A stretch of DNA of 30,150 bases from DASUGM01 sp036274055 (GCA_036274055.1 DASUGM010000177.1:1-30150); one strand, 5' to 3'; counted from the stretch's first letter, positions 18,520 through 28,303 are shown. Notes: generated from the letters alone by a model not told the origin. Numbers and translations are program-made.

Positions 18520-21339
18520 ATGTCATTGAGCTGGAAAGACTTTCAAGGCGTCAACGCGGGTCTCGCCGAAGAGCTCTACGAGCGGTTTCAGGCCGACCCC
18601 AACTCTGTCGACGAAGCCACGCGCGAGTTTTTCCGTCGTGAAGGCCCGCCCGCGTCGGAGCCATCGCCGTCGAACGAACCCCGGAACCCTGGAACCCCGG
18701 AACCCCGGAACCTGGCCAAGGTCATGGGCGCCGTCAATCTGGCGCAGTCGATCCGGCGCTACGGCCATCTGGCGGCGAAGATCGATCCCCTGGGCAGCCG
18801 GCCGCTCGGCGATCCGGCGCTCGAGCCGTCTACGCACGGCGTGAGCGAAGCGGATCTCAAGACCCTGCCGGGAGATCTGATCGTCGGGCACGTCGCCGAT
18901 GCGCACGCGTCGATGGCCGACGTCGTCGCGAAGCTGCGCGCGATCTACTGCGGCACCACCGGGTACGACGTCGCGCATATCTTCGTCCCCGAAGAGCGGC
19001 GCTGGCTGCGCGAGGCCATCGAGACCGAGCGTTATCACGCGCCGCATGATCCGATCGATCCGATCAAGCTGCTCGAGCGGTTGACCGACGTCGAGGGATT
19101 CGAGAAGTTCCTGCACCGGACGTTCCCGGGGAAGACGCGATTTTCGATCGAAGGCCTCGACATGCTGGTGCCGATCCTCGACGAGGTGATCGGCGAAGCT
19201 GCGGAAGCCGGATTGCGGCAGGCGTTTATCGGCATGGCGCATCGCGGCCGCCTGAACGTGATGGCGCACGTGATGGGCAAGCCGTACGAGCAGATCCTCG
19301 CCGAGTTCAAGGACCCGATTCGCAGCGGCCTCGCGGTCGAAGGCGTGCAGTGGGCCGGCGACGTCAAGTACCACCTCGGCGCGTCCCGGGCGGTGAGCGG
19401 CGGCGAAGAAGTCGACCTCGTCGTCTCGATGCCGCCGAACCCGAGCCACCTCGAAGCGATCGATCCGGTCCTCGAAGGCATGGCGCGCGCCGCCGGCACC
19501 ACCGCCGACAAGCCAGGCGCGCCGGTGTTCGATCCAGATGCTGTGCTGCCGATCCTGATCCACGGCGACGCGGCGTTCCCCGGCCAGGGAGTCGTCGCCG
19601 AGACGCTGAATCTGCACCGCCTCGAGGGCTACACGACCGGCGGCACGATTCACATCATCGCCAACAACCAGATCGGCTTCACCACCGACACCAGGGATTC
19701 CTACAGCACGCTTTACGCCAGCGGCCTGGCGCGCGGCTTCAAGATTCCGATCATTCACGTCAACGCTGACGATCCGGAATCGTGTGTCTCCGCCGCGCGG
19801 CTGGCGTTCGCGTATCGCGCCAAGTTCCGGCGCGACATCCTCATTGATCTCGTCGGCTATCGCCGATACGGACACAACGAAGGCGACGAGCCGGCGTTCA
19901 CGCAGCCGTTGATGTACAAGACCATCAACGAGAAGAAGACCGTCCGTCAGCTCTGGGCCGAAGCGCTCACCGCCCGCGGGACCATCGACGCCGGCAAGGC
20001 GGAGGAATTGCTCACCGGCAAGCTCGACACGCTGCAGAAGAAGTACGAGGCGCTCGATCCCGATAAGAACCTGATTGAGGCGCTGCCGGAGATTGCCGCG
20101 CCCGGCACCGCCGGCAAGGTCGTGACCAGCGTCGCGCTCGGCCGGCTGGAAAAGCTGAATGACGCGCTGCTCGACGTGCCCAATGGCTTCAGCGTGCATC
20201 GCAAGCTCGAGCGGTTGCGCGAGAAGCGGCGCCAGGCGTTCGCCACCGCTGACGATCGCACGATTGACTGGGCGACCGCCGAGGATCTCGCCTACGGATC
20301 GATCCTGCAGGACGGGACGCCGATCCGGCTGACCGGCGAAGACGTCGAGCGCGGCACGTTCAGCCATCGTCACGCGGCGCTGTACGATTCGAACGACAAC
20401 ACCCGCTTCGTTCCGCTGCAGTCGCTGCCGGGGGCGCGCGCGTCGTTCGAGATCCGCAACAGTCCGCTCAGCGAGAACGCGGCGATTGGCTACGAGTACG
20501 GCTACAACGTCCAGGCGCCCGAGCGGCTGGTGATCTGGGAAGCGCAGTACGGCGATTTCATCAACGGCGCGCAGACGATGCTCGACGAGTTCGTGCTGTC
20601 GGCGCGGGCCAAGTGGGGACAGGAGCCGTCGCTGGTGATGTTGCTGCCGCACGGCTACGAAGGGCAGGGGCCCGATCACGCCAGCGCGCGGCCGGAGCGT
20701 TTTCTTCAGCTCGCCGCCGACATCAACATGCGCGTCGCCAACTGCACGACGGCGGCGCAGTTCTTCCATCTGCTGCGACGGCAGGCGGCACTGCTCGTCG
20801 AAGATCCGCTGCCGATGGTGGTCCTCAGCCCAAAGAGCCTGCTGCGGCATCCGTTCGTCTCGTCGACACCGCGCGAGCTCGCCGAAGGCAAGTGGCAACA
20901 GGTGATCGAAGACGCCGACGCCGTGGCGCGCGCCAAGGACGTGCGCCGGCTGATCCTGGCGAGCGGCAAGGTCGCGGTCGATCTGCTGGTCAGCGCGCAC
21001 CGCGCCAAATCGCCGGCGGTGGCGATCTGCCGCGTCGAACAGCTCTACCCGCTGCCGGTCCGCGACATCCACGCAGCGCTCGAGCGCTTCCCGAACCTCG
21101 AGGACGTGCTGTGGGTGCAGGAAGAGCCGGAAAACATGGGCGCGTGGGAATTTGCGCGTCCGCTGCTCGAGCCGCTGGTCGGCACGCGGCGTCTGGCCGT
21201 GCTCGCGCGGCCGCGCAACTCGAGCCCCGCCGAAGGTTCGGCGGCGCGTCACGCGCAGAATCAAGAGAAACTCATCGCAGGTGCATTCGAGATCAAGAAG
21301 ACGTCGGCCTCAGGCGTGGCCGTAAGCCGTAAGCCCTGA
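18520..21339 (+). CDS. sucA: 2-oxoglutarate dehydrogenase E1 component
   Basis: The 939-residue thiamine-diphosphate enzyme decarboxylates 2-oxoglutarate and passes the succinyl group to lipoyl-E2 in the TCA cycle. The N-terminal E1o domain is present (WKDFQGVNAGLAEELYERFQ). A Pro/Arg/Asn linker at about residues 50-65 is encoded by a 10-11-bp tandem repeat (18677-18715). The catalytic core shows FIGMAHRGRLNVMAH, the cofactor-binding GDAAFPGQG (about 349) and ANNQIGFTT, and GYRRYGHNEGDEPAFTQP (about 447); the transketolase-like half has LLPHGYEGQGPDH and the C-terminal half VLWVQEEPENMGAW. No E2-type acyltransferase domain is fused, so it is not a Kgd-type fusion. The last residues (SRKP) and stop codon lie in a repeat shared with 7359-7378. 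The ATG at 18520 is preferred to the GTG at 18508. sucB follows after 23 bp. Confidence 0.95.
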   Translation: MSLSWKDFQGVNAGLAEELYERFQADPNSVDEATREFFRREGPPASEPSPSNEPRNPGTPEPRNLAKVMGAVNLAQSIRRYGHLAAKIDPLGSRPLGDPALEPSTHGVSEADLKTLPGDLIVGHVADAHASMADVVAKLRAIYCGTTGYDVAHIFVPEERRWLREAIETERYHAPHDPIDPIKLLERLTDVEGFEKFLHRTFPGKTRFSIEGLDMLVPILDEVIGEAAEAGLRQAFIGMAHRGRLNVMAHVMGKPYEQILAEFKDPIRSGLAVEGVQWAGDVKYHLGASRAVSGGEEVDLVVSMPPNPSHLEAIDPVLEGMARAAGTTADKPGAPVFDPDAVLPILIHGDAAFPGQGVVAETLNLHRLEGYTTGGTIHIIANNQIGFTTDTRDSYSTLYASGLARGFKIPIIHVNADDPESCVSAARLAFAYRAKFRRDILIDLVGYRRYGHNEGDEPAFTQPLMYKTINEKKTVRQLWAEALTARGTIDAGKAEELLTGKLDTLQKKYEALDPDKNLIEALPEIAAPGTAGKVVTSVALGRLEKLNDALLDVPNGFSVHRKLERLREKRRQAFATADDRTIDWATAEDLAYGSILQDGTPIRLTGEDVERGTFSHRHAALYDSNDNTRFVPLQSLPGARASFEIRNSPLSENAAIGYEYGYNVQAPERLVIWEAQYGDFINGAQTMLDEFVLSARAKWGQEPSLVMLLPHGYEGQGPDHASARPERFLQLAADINMRVANCTTAAQFFHLLRRQAALLVEDPLPMVVLSPKSLLRHPFVSSTPRELAEGKWQQVIEDADAVARAKDVRRLILASGKVAVDLLVSAHRAKSPAVAICRVEQLYPLPVRDIHAALERFPNLEDVLWVQEEPENMGAWEFARPLLEPLVGTRRLAVLARPRNSSPAEGSAARHAQNQEKLIAGAFEIKKTSASGVAVSRKP
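18677..18715 (+). repeat. In-frame tandem repeat (GGAACCCC words) in the sucA linker
   Basis: Four partial copies of a 10-11-bp word (GGAACCCC / GGAACCCT) run through the linker between the N-terminal domain and the catalytic core of SucA, encoding Glu-Pro-Arg-Asn-Pro-Gly-type residues. It resembles the word repeats of the spacers. Confidence 0.75.
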
Positions 21340-21349
21340 GCCGTGAGCC
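21330..21349. repeat. 20-mer carrying the sucA stop codon, inverted copy at 7359-7378
   Basis: TAAGCCCTGAGCCGTGAGCC is the exact complement of 7359-7378. The TGA at 21337-21339 ends sucA. Upstream, GCCGTAAGCCGTAAGCC adds a tandem copy of the word. Confidence 0.85.
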
Positions 21350-21362
21350 GGAGCAGCTTTTC

Positions 21363-22592
<1,230 letters not shown>

Positions 22593-23093
22593 GTGATAAC
22601 GCCCTTGCCAAGAGCGAATCAACAGGGAGAAGCACGAGAAGCACGAGAAGAGCGAGAGGTTCTTTCTCGAGAAGAAGAACCTCATGCTCTTCTCATTCTT
22701 CTCCCTGTTTTTTTGCTCTTGATCTTGTCGTCGGCCTGCGTCGATCGCCTGCCCGATCAGGATCTCCGCATCACCACCGCGGTGCCGGCCGCGAAGCTGT
22801 CCTCGGATCTTCTCTGGCAGGAGTTCGAAAAGGATCCGTCAGGCTCGGCGAAACGCTACTTCGGCAAGGCGATCGATCTCACCGGGAAGATCACGTCGCT
22901 CGAAGCGTCCGGCGCGACCGGGCCGTTCATCTTCTTCGCGCAGTCCGGGAAGGGCGGCGTCCGCGCCAGCCTGCTCGCCGATCGCGCCGCTGAGACGCTG
23001 AAAGATCTCCAGCCCGGCGTCAAGGTCAACCTCAAGTGCTTCTGCGAGGGACTCAAGACCGACGTCATCCTGAAGAGCTGCATCCGCCCGTGA
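22593..23093 (+). CDS. Small lipoprotein with OB-fold (tRNA_anti-like) domain; start uncertain
   Basis: The mature part (from about residue 50) fits the OB-fold tRNA_anti-like family: YFGKAIDLTGKITSLE, then KGGVRASLL and LQPGVKVNLKCFCEGL with closing LKSCIRP. Before it lies a hydrophobic stretch with lipobox LSSAC (Cys49), so export and lipid anchoring are likely. The start is unclear: GTG at 22593 follows the sucB stop codon with no gap, but this gives a long charged N-terminus (AREAREEREVLSREEE) that is encoded by the hairpin at 22609-22721 and is unusual before a signal peptide. A start at a TTG near 22713 would leave too short a signal. Function is unknown; OB-fold lipoproteins of this type may bind small ligands or nucleic acid. 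It seems co-transcribed with sucAB. Confidence 0.6.
   Translation: MITPLPRANQQGEAREAREEREVLSREEEPHALLILLPVFLLLILSSACVDRLPDQDLRITTAVPAAKLSSDLLWQEFEKDPSGSAKRYFGKAIDLTGKITSLEASGATGPFIFFAQSGKGGVRASLLADRAAETLKDLQPGVKVNLKCFCEGLKTDVILKSCIRP
22609..22721. repeat. Inverted repeat overlapping the signal peptide of the OB-fold lipoprotein
   Basis: Bases 22609-22663 resemble the complement of 22671-22721, sharing CAAGAGC, AACAGGGAGAAG, GAGAAG and GAGGTTCTT; the left arm has one extra copy of the 9-base word AGCACGAGA. The loop is under 10 bases. The right arm encodes most of the hydrophobic core of the downstream signal peptide. Confidence 0.85.
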
Positions 23094-23154
23094 GCCGAAT
23101 CCGGCGGTTCCGACGCATAGTCAGATCGGAGGTCCGTCAAGGCGGAGCTGATTC

Positions 23155-23979
23155 ATGAGCCACACGATTGCCATACCGGTTGTCGCCCTGTCGCTGCTGG
23201 CGTTCGCCGCGCCGGCCGTGGACACGTGGGATCTGAAGCCGGCGGCGCTGGCCGCCTTCGAGCGCTACGTTCGTCTTACTGAGGCGCGCATGGAGGGCGA
23301 GACCTCCTTCAAGACCGCGTTTCTGTGGATCGATCGCCAGCCGACGAATCAGAAGGGCGACAACTACGCCCGGCTGCAGCGCGGGGAGGTCGTCGTCTCG
23401 AAACTCGAGACCCGCGACGGCGGCAAGGAGATCGAGTCGCCCGACAGCATGCTCCATCACTGGATTGGCACCGTGCTGCTTCCCGGCGTGAAGATTGACC
23501 GCGCGATTGCATTCGTCCAGGATTACGAAAAGTATCCGACGCTGTTCCAGCCGATGATCCAGCGCGCGAAGATCGTCAGTCATACCGGCAACACCTTCGT
23601 CGTTCAGATGCGGACGAGCGCGAAGAAGATCATCACCGTGACGCTCGACGGCGACTACGCCGTCGAATACCGCACGCTGACACCCGCGCACACGTTCACG
23701 CGCAGCGTCGCGGCGAACTTCTTCGAGGTGTCGTCACCGGGCACGACATCGGAAACCCGCACCGCCGCCGACACCATTGCCAGTTATCTCTGGCGGCTCA
23801 ACACCTACTGTTCCTTCGAGCAGCGCAACGAGGGAACCTACGAGCAATGCGAGTCGATCTCGCTGACGAGAGGCATTCCCTATTTGGTTGCTCCGCTGGT
23901 GCGTCCGTTCGCGTCCTCGATTCCCAGGGAGACGCTGGAACAGACGCTCGGGAAAGTCCGCTCAGGACTTGCCAAATAG
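23155..23979 (+). CDS. Exported SRPBCC/START-like protein of unknown function
   Basis: The 274-residue product has an N-terminal signal peptide (MSHTIAIPVVALSLLAFAAPA) and a body with the alternation expected of a helix-grip (Bet v 1/START-like) fold: VKIDRAIAFVQDYEKYPTLFQPMI, a run of strands, then ASYLWRLNTYCSFEQRNEGTYEQCESISLTRGIPYL and a C-terminal helix starting SIPRETLEQTL. This is the pattern of uncharacterised SRPBCC-superfamily proteins, which bind hydrophobic ligands in a deep cavity; the ligand is unknown. GGAG lies 8 bases before the ATG at 23155. It follows the OB-fold lipoprotein after 61 bp on the same strand and may share its transcript. Confidence 0.7.
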   Translation: MSHTIAIPVVALSLLAFAAPAVDTWDLKPAALAAFERYVRLTEARMEGETSFKTAFLWIDRQPTNQKGDNYARLQRGEVVVSKLETRDGGKEIESPDSMLHHWIGTVLLPGVKIDRAIAFVQDYEKYPTLFQPMIQRAKIVSHTGNTFVVQMRTSAKKIITVTLDGDYAVEYRTLTPAHTFTRSVAANFFEVSSPGTTSETRTAADTIASYLWRLNTYCSFEQRNEGTYEQCESISLTRGIPYLVAPLVRPFASSIPRETLEQTLGKVRSGLAK

Positions 23980-24005
23980 GCCCAAGGCTACAGGCCCAAG
24001 GCCCA

Positions 24006-24314
24006 AGAAGATCAGGGTTCTCGTCTTTTGGAAATACGGCGAGATGCGCATCTCTCTGGGTTGTCAAGAAAAAGAGAACCCCGCTCTTCTCCAGTTCTCC
24101 AAGGTTCAAAGCTCTTGTGACAAGCGCACTTTACTCGACACTCCTGAATCGTCGCTTGTCACAAAAGCTCTTAACCTTGGAGAGCGTGGAGAAGATCAGG
24201 GTTCTCGTCTCTTGGAAATACGGCGAGATGTGCATGTCTCTGGGTTGTCAAGAAAAGGAGAACCCCGCTCTTCTCCAGTTCTCCAAGGTTAAAAGCTCTT
24301 TAGCGCACTTTACT
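24006..24314. repeat. Tandem 110-bp direct repeats with nested hairpins
   Basis: The 338-bp spacer between the SRPBCC-like gene and prsW holds no gene. Bases 24006-24115 and 24190-24299 are direct copies differing at 5 of 110 positions; both are followed by AGCGCACTTTACT (to 24135 and 24314). Inside each copy GGGTTCTC faces GAGAACCC. The middle part (about 24153-24194) is an inverted copy of 24085-24126 (CTTGTGACAAGCG, CCAAGGTT, AGAGCTT words). The spacer opens with CAGGCCCAAGGCCCAAG, a word also found in the SucB linker. Confidence 0.9.
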
Positions 24315-24317
24315 GGC

Positions 24318-25325
24318 CTAGTCTCGGATCTGCCCGAGCAAGTACCGGTGCCAATCATCTCGGTCTGACGTCACCTGCAACGGCCGCAACGCCAGGCGGC
24401 CGGTCGGCCCGATGGTTTTGTGCAGGTAGGCCCGCTCGTCGAGCCGCGCCTTGAGATCCGGATCCGCCGGCACCTCGAGCCCGGCCTCGCGCGCCATCAA
24501 CATGCCCTTGGCGCGGATGGCCAGCTCGAGGTCGAGCTGCAGGAGACAGAACATGTCGGCGACGACCGGGCCGGGAAACCGGGACTTCAGTTCCTGAAGA
24601 TATCGACCGAGCCGCGTCGCGCCGAACTGGCTCGATTTCACCAGCGCGAGCAGTTCGACGTCGAGGTCGAGGCCGTCGCCGACCCATTCGCGCGTCCGCC
24701 GCTCGCTTTCGCCGAACACCACCAGGACGACCAGCGGCAGCACCAGCGTCAGCACGCCCGCCGCAAGCAGCGGCGATACCAGCGCGTGGTTGAACACCGA
24801 GTGCAGGACGATGGCGGCGACGAGGCCCGGCCAGATCACCAGGTACTCGCGATCCGGATAGCGGTCGGCAAGCGACTTCGCCGCGATCGCCACGATCGCA
24901 GTCGTCGTCGCATGCAGGATCGCGGTGCCGAAGCCGCGGACGATCCAGATCAGCAGAGGCCGATCGGCGAACGTGCCCAGGTAATGCACGTTCTCGACGA
25001 CGGCGAAGCCGGCGCCGATGGTGAAGCCGATAATCGCAGCGTCGACGAGGAACCCGATCTGGGCGCGGCGCAATGCGAACAGGACGAAGGCTGCCTTGAG
25101 CAGTTCCTCGGTGACGGGCGCGACGTAGCGGGCAAACTGCCGGCGATCGAGGCCGGTGACGTCGAACAGCCACAGATGCAGCAGCCAGGCGATCAGCGCC
25201 GCGGCGACGCCGGCCAGCGCGGCGCGGATCAGCGTGTTTGGCGGCACCAGCTTGAAGCTGTCGAAGAGGATCAACACGATCAGCAGCGCCGAGACCGGAA
25301 GCAGAGCGACGACGACCTCGAGCAC
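24318..25325 (-). CDS. PrsW-family intramembrane protease, with C-terminal extension
   Basis: The 335-residue protein has about eight membrane segments in residues 1-205. The PrsW catalytic motifs are visible: EELLK (73-77), ENVHY (111-115), Arg130 with ILHAT (His138), and HSVFNH (175-180). PrsW proteases cut membrane-bound anti-sigma factors and other membrane proteins. A soluble C-terminal part of about 125 residues (from SERRTREWVGDG) is mostly helical and not part of the core family; I do not recognise it. The GTG at 25325 is the start, 4 bases after the stop of the large metalloprotease-barrel gene, so the two form an operon. An ECF sigma operon lies just upstream on the same strand, making its membrane protein a possible substrate (inference only). 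Confidence 0.85.
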   Translation of the reverse strand: MLEVVVALLPVSALLIVLILFDSFKLVPPNTLIRAALAGVAAALIAWLLHLWLFDVTGLDRRQFARYVAPVTEELLKAAFVLFALRRAQIGFLVDAAIIGFTIGAGFAVVENVHYLGTFADRPLLIWIVRGFGTAILHATTTAIVAIAAKSLADRYPDREYLVIWPGLVAAIVLHSVFNHALVSPLLAAGVLTLVLPLVVLVVFGESERRTREWVGDGLDLDVELLALVKSSQFGATRLGRYLQELKSRFPGPVVADMFCLLQLDLELAIRAKGMLMAREAGLEVPADPDLKARLDERAYLHKTIGPTGRLALRPLQVTSDRDDWHRYLLGQIRD

Positions 25326-25329
25326 GCGG

Positions 25330-28275
25330 TTACCGCAGCACTTTCAGCGAGATCAGCGCCTCGCCGCGTGACGGCACGCCGTCGGCGCTGCGGACCGCGC
25401 CGCCGACGGAGAGCGTCATGTCGAGCACGGAAAGCATCGCGAACCGGAAGTCGACCTGCGCGCCGACGGAGACCGCTTCGCGCCGGATCGCGCTATCGTC
25501 CATGTTGGTGACCAGGCCGCTCGCGAAGATCGCCGGCCGCATCCACTCGAGGAACGCCCCCGACGTGCCGACGCGGCTGAAACGCAGCGGCGGCAGGTTC
25601 CATTCGAGCGTCGTCCGCGCGAAGTTCCGGCCGCCGATTTCGTTGAGCTCGGCGCCGGGGAAACTGTAGTACTCGCGGTAGCGCTGCTCGGGCCCGTGGT
25701 CGATGTAGTTGTTGCCGAAGCCGCCGAAGAAGAAGTTCGCGAACGGCTCGCTGGCCTCGTGCGGCGAGAATCCGGCGGCGCTTCGCAGCCACACCGACGA
25801 GTGGCTGATCGGCAGCAAAGTGCCGAGGTCGAGCGTGCCGTACGCGCGAAAGAACTGGTCCTTGTTGACGCGGGTGAGGTCGGCATCGGCCGACCACTTG
25901 ACGCCCTTTTCGTCGTCGACCCGGCCGAGCGAGCCGCGGATGAAGCTGTAAGCGAGTTTCGCTTCCAGCGTGATCAGCTGATCGACTTCAACGTCGATGT
26001 TCTGATACTCGGGCAGCTGGTCGAGCTTGCCGGCGATGCGTCCGCCGAGGTCCAGCGTCATCCGCTTCGGCTCGTCGAAGATCAGCGTGCTCTTGTGAGA
26101 GACGCCGACGGAGTAGCCTTTCCGGCTGGTCAGGGTCGGACCGACGAGATCGTAGAAATCGCCGTTGTTCCAGGCCGCATGAGCCGTCCAGTCGTAGCGC
26201 TGGTATTCGGCGCGCGCATGCAGCCGTTCCTCGTCTTCGATGTCGCCGCCCGGCGAGTACGACGCGGACACGAACATGCGATTGAACTGCAGCGGATCGG
26301 AAAAATTGACCCGCCCGCCGACCGCCTGAGTGTCCTTGTAGCCCTGCACGATCGGATAGAACGACTCTCGCCTGAGGCCGGCGCCGAGCCGGTACCGCGT
26401 CGTCGTCTGCGGCATCGTCTCGAACGGGATGTCGGCGGGCGAGCCGGCCTGCCACGTCTTCAGCACCGGGTGTTTCTCGATCGTCTGCTGGCCGAGGAAG
26501 GTGATCGGATTGACGTCCTGGATTGGCCTGGCGTCGATCTGCGCCGCCACCAGTCCGTTACCGGTGTATCGAAAGACGATGACGTCGCTGCCGCCGATCG
26601 GGATCGGCCGGAAGAATCCGGTTTCGGTGTTGGAGACGGCCTCCAGCTGTCGGGTCGCGATTTCGTAGCGAAAGATGTTCGACGTTCCGGTGAGGTAGGA
26701 GCTGCCGTAGAGGAACCTGCCGTCGTCGGAAAACGTGAAGTTGTTGGGGACGCTGCCGGAGAACTCGAAGCTCGCCACCGGCGTGGCGTCGCCCTTCAGC
26801 AGCTGCGCGATCGGGATCACCCGCACGTCCTGTTTGCCGGTGATTTCGCCGAACGACGCCGAGGCCATTGTGCCGTCGGCGGAGATGTCCAGGTCATAGA
26901 CGCCGGTGCCGTATGGGAACGTGATGACGCGTGTCCAGTCGGTATACGGCGCCGTCATGCGGACGATCGTCACCAGACCATTGAGATGCCGCACCCCCCA
27001 GAGCGATTTGTCGGCGCGGTTGAACACCAGATCGCCGATTCGCGCGTCCTTCTGCAGCACCTCGGTCTTCTTCGTCGCCGGGTCGAGCGAGACGATATCG
27101 CGGTAGGCGCCGTTGTCGGTGGTGTAGAAAATCTTGCGCGCGTCCGGATCCCACGCCACCGAGGTGACCTGATAGATGAGCGGCCCTTTGATGTCCTTGA
27201 GATGTTCCGTGGCGCCGGTCTCGGTCGAAATCGCGCCGATGTGGGCGACGACGCCGGGGTAATTGAAGGCGGCGAAGATCTTCTTTGTCGCCGGATCGTA
27301 GTAAGCGCGCGACACCGAGCCGAGCGCCCGCGGCGACAGATCGCGATACGGCGTGATGGGGTACTTGCGAATTGCCTCGAGGTTCTTCTGCTGGAACGCG
27401 GTTTCAAACGCGATCCAGTCAGCCCACACGCTTTCGAGCGGCTTGCCGAACGTGGCCTTGAACTGGCGCGCGTAGTAGGCGTGCGTGTCCGGCGCGCGCT
27501 TGACCCATTCGACGAGCTTTTCCGGCGAATAAGTGTGGGCGAGATAGGTCATGAATCGCGTGCCGTAGAGGTACGAATTCGCTTCGACCTGGAAGTCGAT
27601 CTTGGTGCCTTCGGACGCGAGGCCGAGCGGGTCGTAGATGCGCGCGCGATCTTTCACCATCGATCGAAAGACCATCTCGTCATAGCCGCCCTGGGCGCGG
27701 CCGATGCCCCCGGCCATCCAGGTGTCGAAGAACGTCGCGATGCCTTCCTGGTACCAGCGCGGCGCCGCCACCCGCGGCGTCGTCAGATAGAAGTACGCCA
27801 TCGACTCCGGCTGCTCGGGCACCGGCACGACCTTGCCGCCGAACAGCCGGCGGAAGAATCGATCCCGGCCGGCGGCGCCGTCCATGACCATCACGTGCAC
27901 GAGTTCGTGATTCATGATCGTGCTCATGCGCTCGTTTTCCATGATCGTTTCGAACGCGTAGCTGAGCGGCGCGATCTGAATCCGGAGGGCATCGTGCGGC
28001 ACGACGCCGGCGCTGGCGTTGCCGTAGTCGCCGAAGTCGGCGAGCAGCACCGTGATTTTTTCCGGCGAGGTGTGCTCGAACAGCTTGCGCAGGAACTCGC
28101 TGGCGTTGATGAACGTCCGCGCCGCATGCGGGACCAGATAGGTCTCCGCCGGCGCGACGTAGACCATGCGCATGCGCTCGGTCTGGACCTGTTCAATCTG
28201 CGCGAAGGCCGGGGCCGCCGAGACCGCGAGCAACAGGATCACCGCGGGGACGAGTCGTCCGAAAGCCGGGGCCAT
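25330..28275 (-). CDS. Gluzincin metalloprotease / TolB-like propeller / outer-membrane beta-barrel protein
   Basis: The 981-residue product has a signal peptide (to about residue 26, APAFAQ). Residues about 30-290 are a gluzincin-type metalloprotease domain with HELVH (His123, Glu124, His127) and the third ligand Glu177 in WYQEGIATF. Residues about 310-600 are a TolB/WD40-like propeller with blades such as VTSVAWDPDARKIFYTTD and NFTFSDDGRFLYGSSY. Residues about 640-981 are alternating amphipathic strands with aromatic girdles, expected to form an outer-membrane beta-barrel (for example RMFVSASYSPGGD, TLEWNLPPLRFSRVG); the protein ends ISLKVLR rather than in Phe. The start is the ATG at 28275, with TAAAAT 8 bases upstream. 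The function of the family is unknown; the layout suggests a surface or periplasmic protease held to the outer membrane. The PrsW gene follows in the same operon. Confidence 0.85.
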   Translation of the reverse strand: MAPAFGRLVPAVILLLAVSAAPAFAQIEQVQTERMRMVYVAPAETYLVPHAARTFINASEFLRKLFEHTSPEKITVLLADFGDYGNASAGVVPHDALRIQIAPLSYAFETIMENERMSTIMNHELVHVMVMDGAAGRDRFFRRLFGGKVVPVPEQPESMAYFYLTTPRVAAPRWYQEGIATFFDTWMAGGIGRAQGGYDEMVFRSMVKDRARIYDPLGLASEGTKIDFQVEANSYLYGTRFMTYLAHTYSPEKLVEWVKRAPDTHAYYARQFKATFGKPLESVWADWIAFETAFQQKNLEAIRKYPITPYRDLSPRALGSVSRAYYDPATKKIFAAFNYPGVVAHIGAISTETGATEHLKDIKGPLIYQVTSVAWDPDARKIFYTTDNGAYRDIVSLDPATKKTEVLQKDARIGDLVFNRADKSLWGVRHLNGLVTIVRMTAPYTDWTRVITFPYGTGVYDLDISADGTMASASFGEITGKQDVRVIPIAQLLKGDATPVASFEFSGSVPNNFTFSDDGRFLYGSSYLTGTSNIFRYEIATRQLEAVSNTETGFFRPIPIGGSDVIVFRYTGNGLVAAQIDARPIQDVNPITFLGQQTIEKHPVLKTWQAGSPADIPFETMPQTTTRYRLGAGLRRESFYPIVQGYKDTQAVGGRVNFSDPLQFNRMFVSASYSPGGDIEDEERLHARAEYQRYDWTAHAAWNNGDFYDLVGPTLTSRKGYSVGVSHKSTLIFDEPKRMTLDLGGRIAGKLDQLPEYQNIDVEVDQLITLEAKLAYSFIRGSLGRVDDEKGVKWSADADLTRVNKDQFFRAYGTLDLGTLLPISHSSVWLRSAAGFSPHEASEPFANFFFGGFGNNYIDHGPEQRYREYYSFPGAELNEIGGRNFARTTLEWNLPPLRFSRVGTSGAFLEWMRPAIFASGLVTNMDDSAIRREAVSVGAQVDFRFAMLSVLDMTLSVGGAVRSADGVPSRGEALISLKVLR

Positions 28276-28283
28276 TCGCCCGG

Positions 28284-28289
28284 ATTTTA
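28284..28289 (-). promoter_or_regulatory. -10 box at the metalloprotease-barrel gene
   Basis: On the minus strand TAAAAT is followed by 8 bases and the ATG at 28275; no Shine-Dalgarno is seen. The promoter lies just beyond the terminator of the upstream operon. Confidence 0.45.
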
Positions 28290-28303
28290 CGATGGAAAAA
28301 GTA

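Noticed and set aside
18523..21264. A 913-residue minus-strand open frame opposite sucA
   Set aside because: Typical antisense shadow of a high-GC gene; SucA on the plus strand has full family motifs.
24006..24314. CRISPR array
   Set aside because: Only two copies of a 110-bp unit, no regular short repeats with spacers, and no cas genes in the window.
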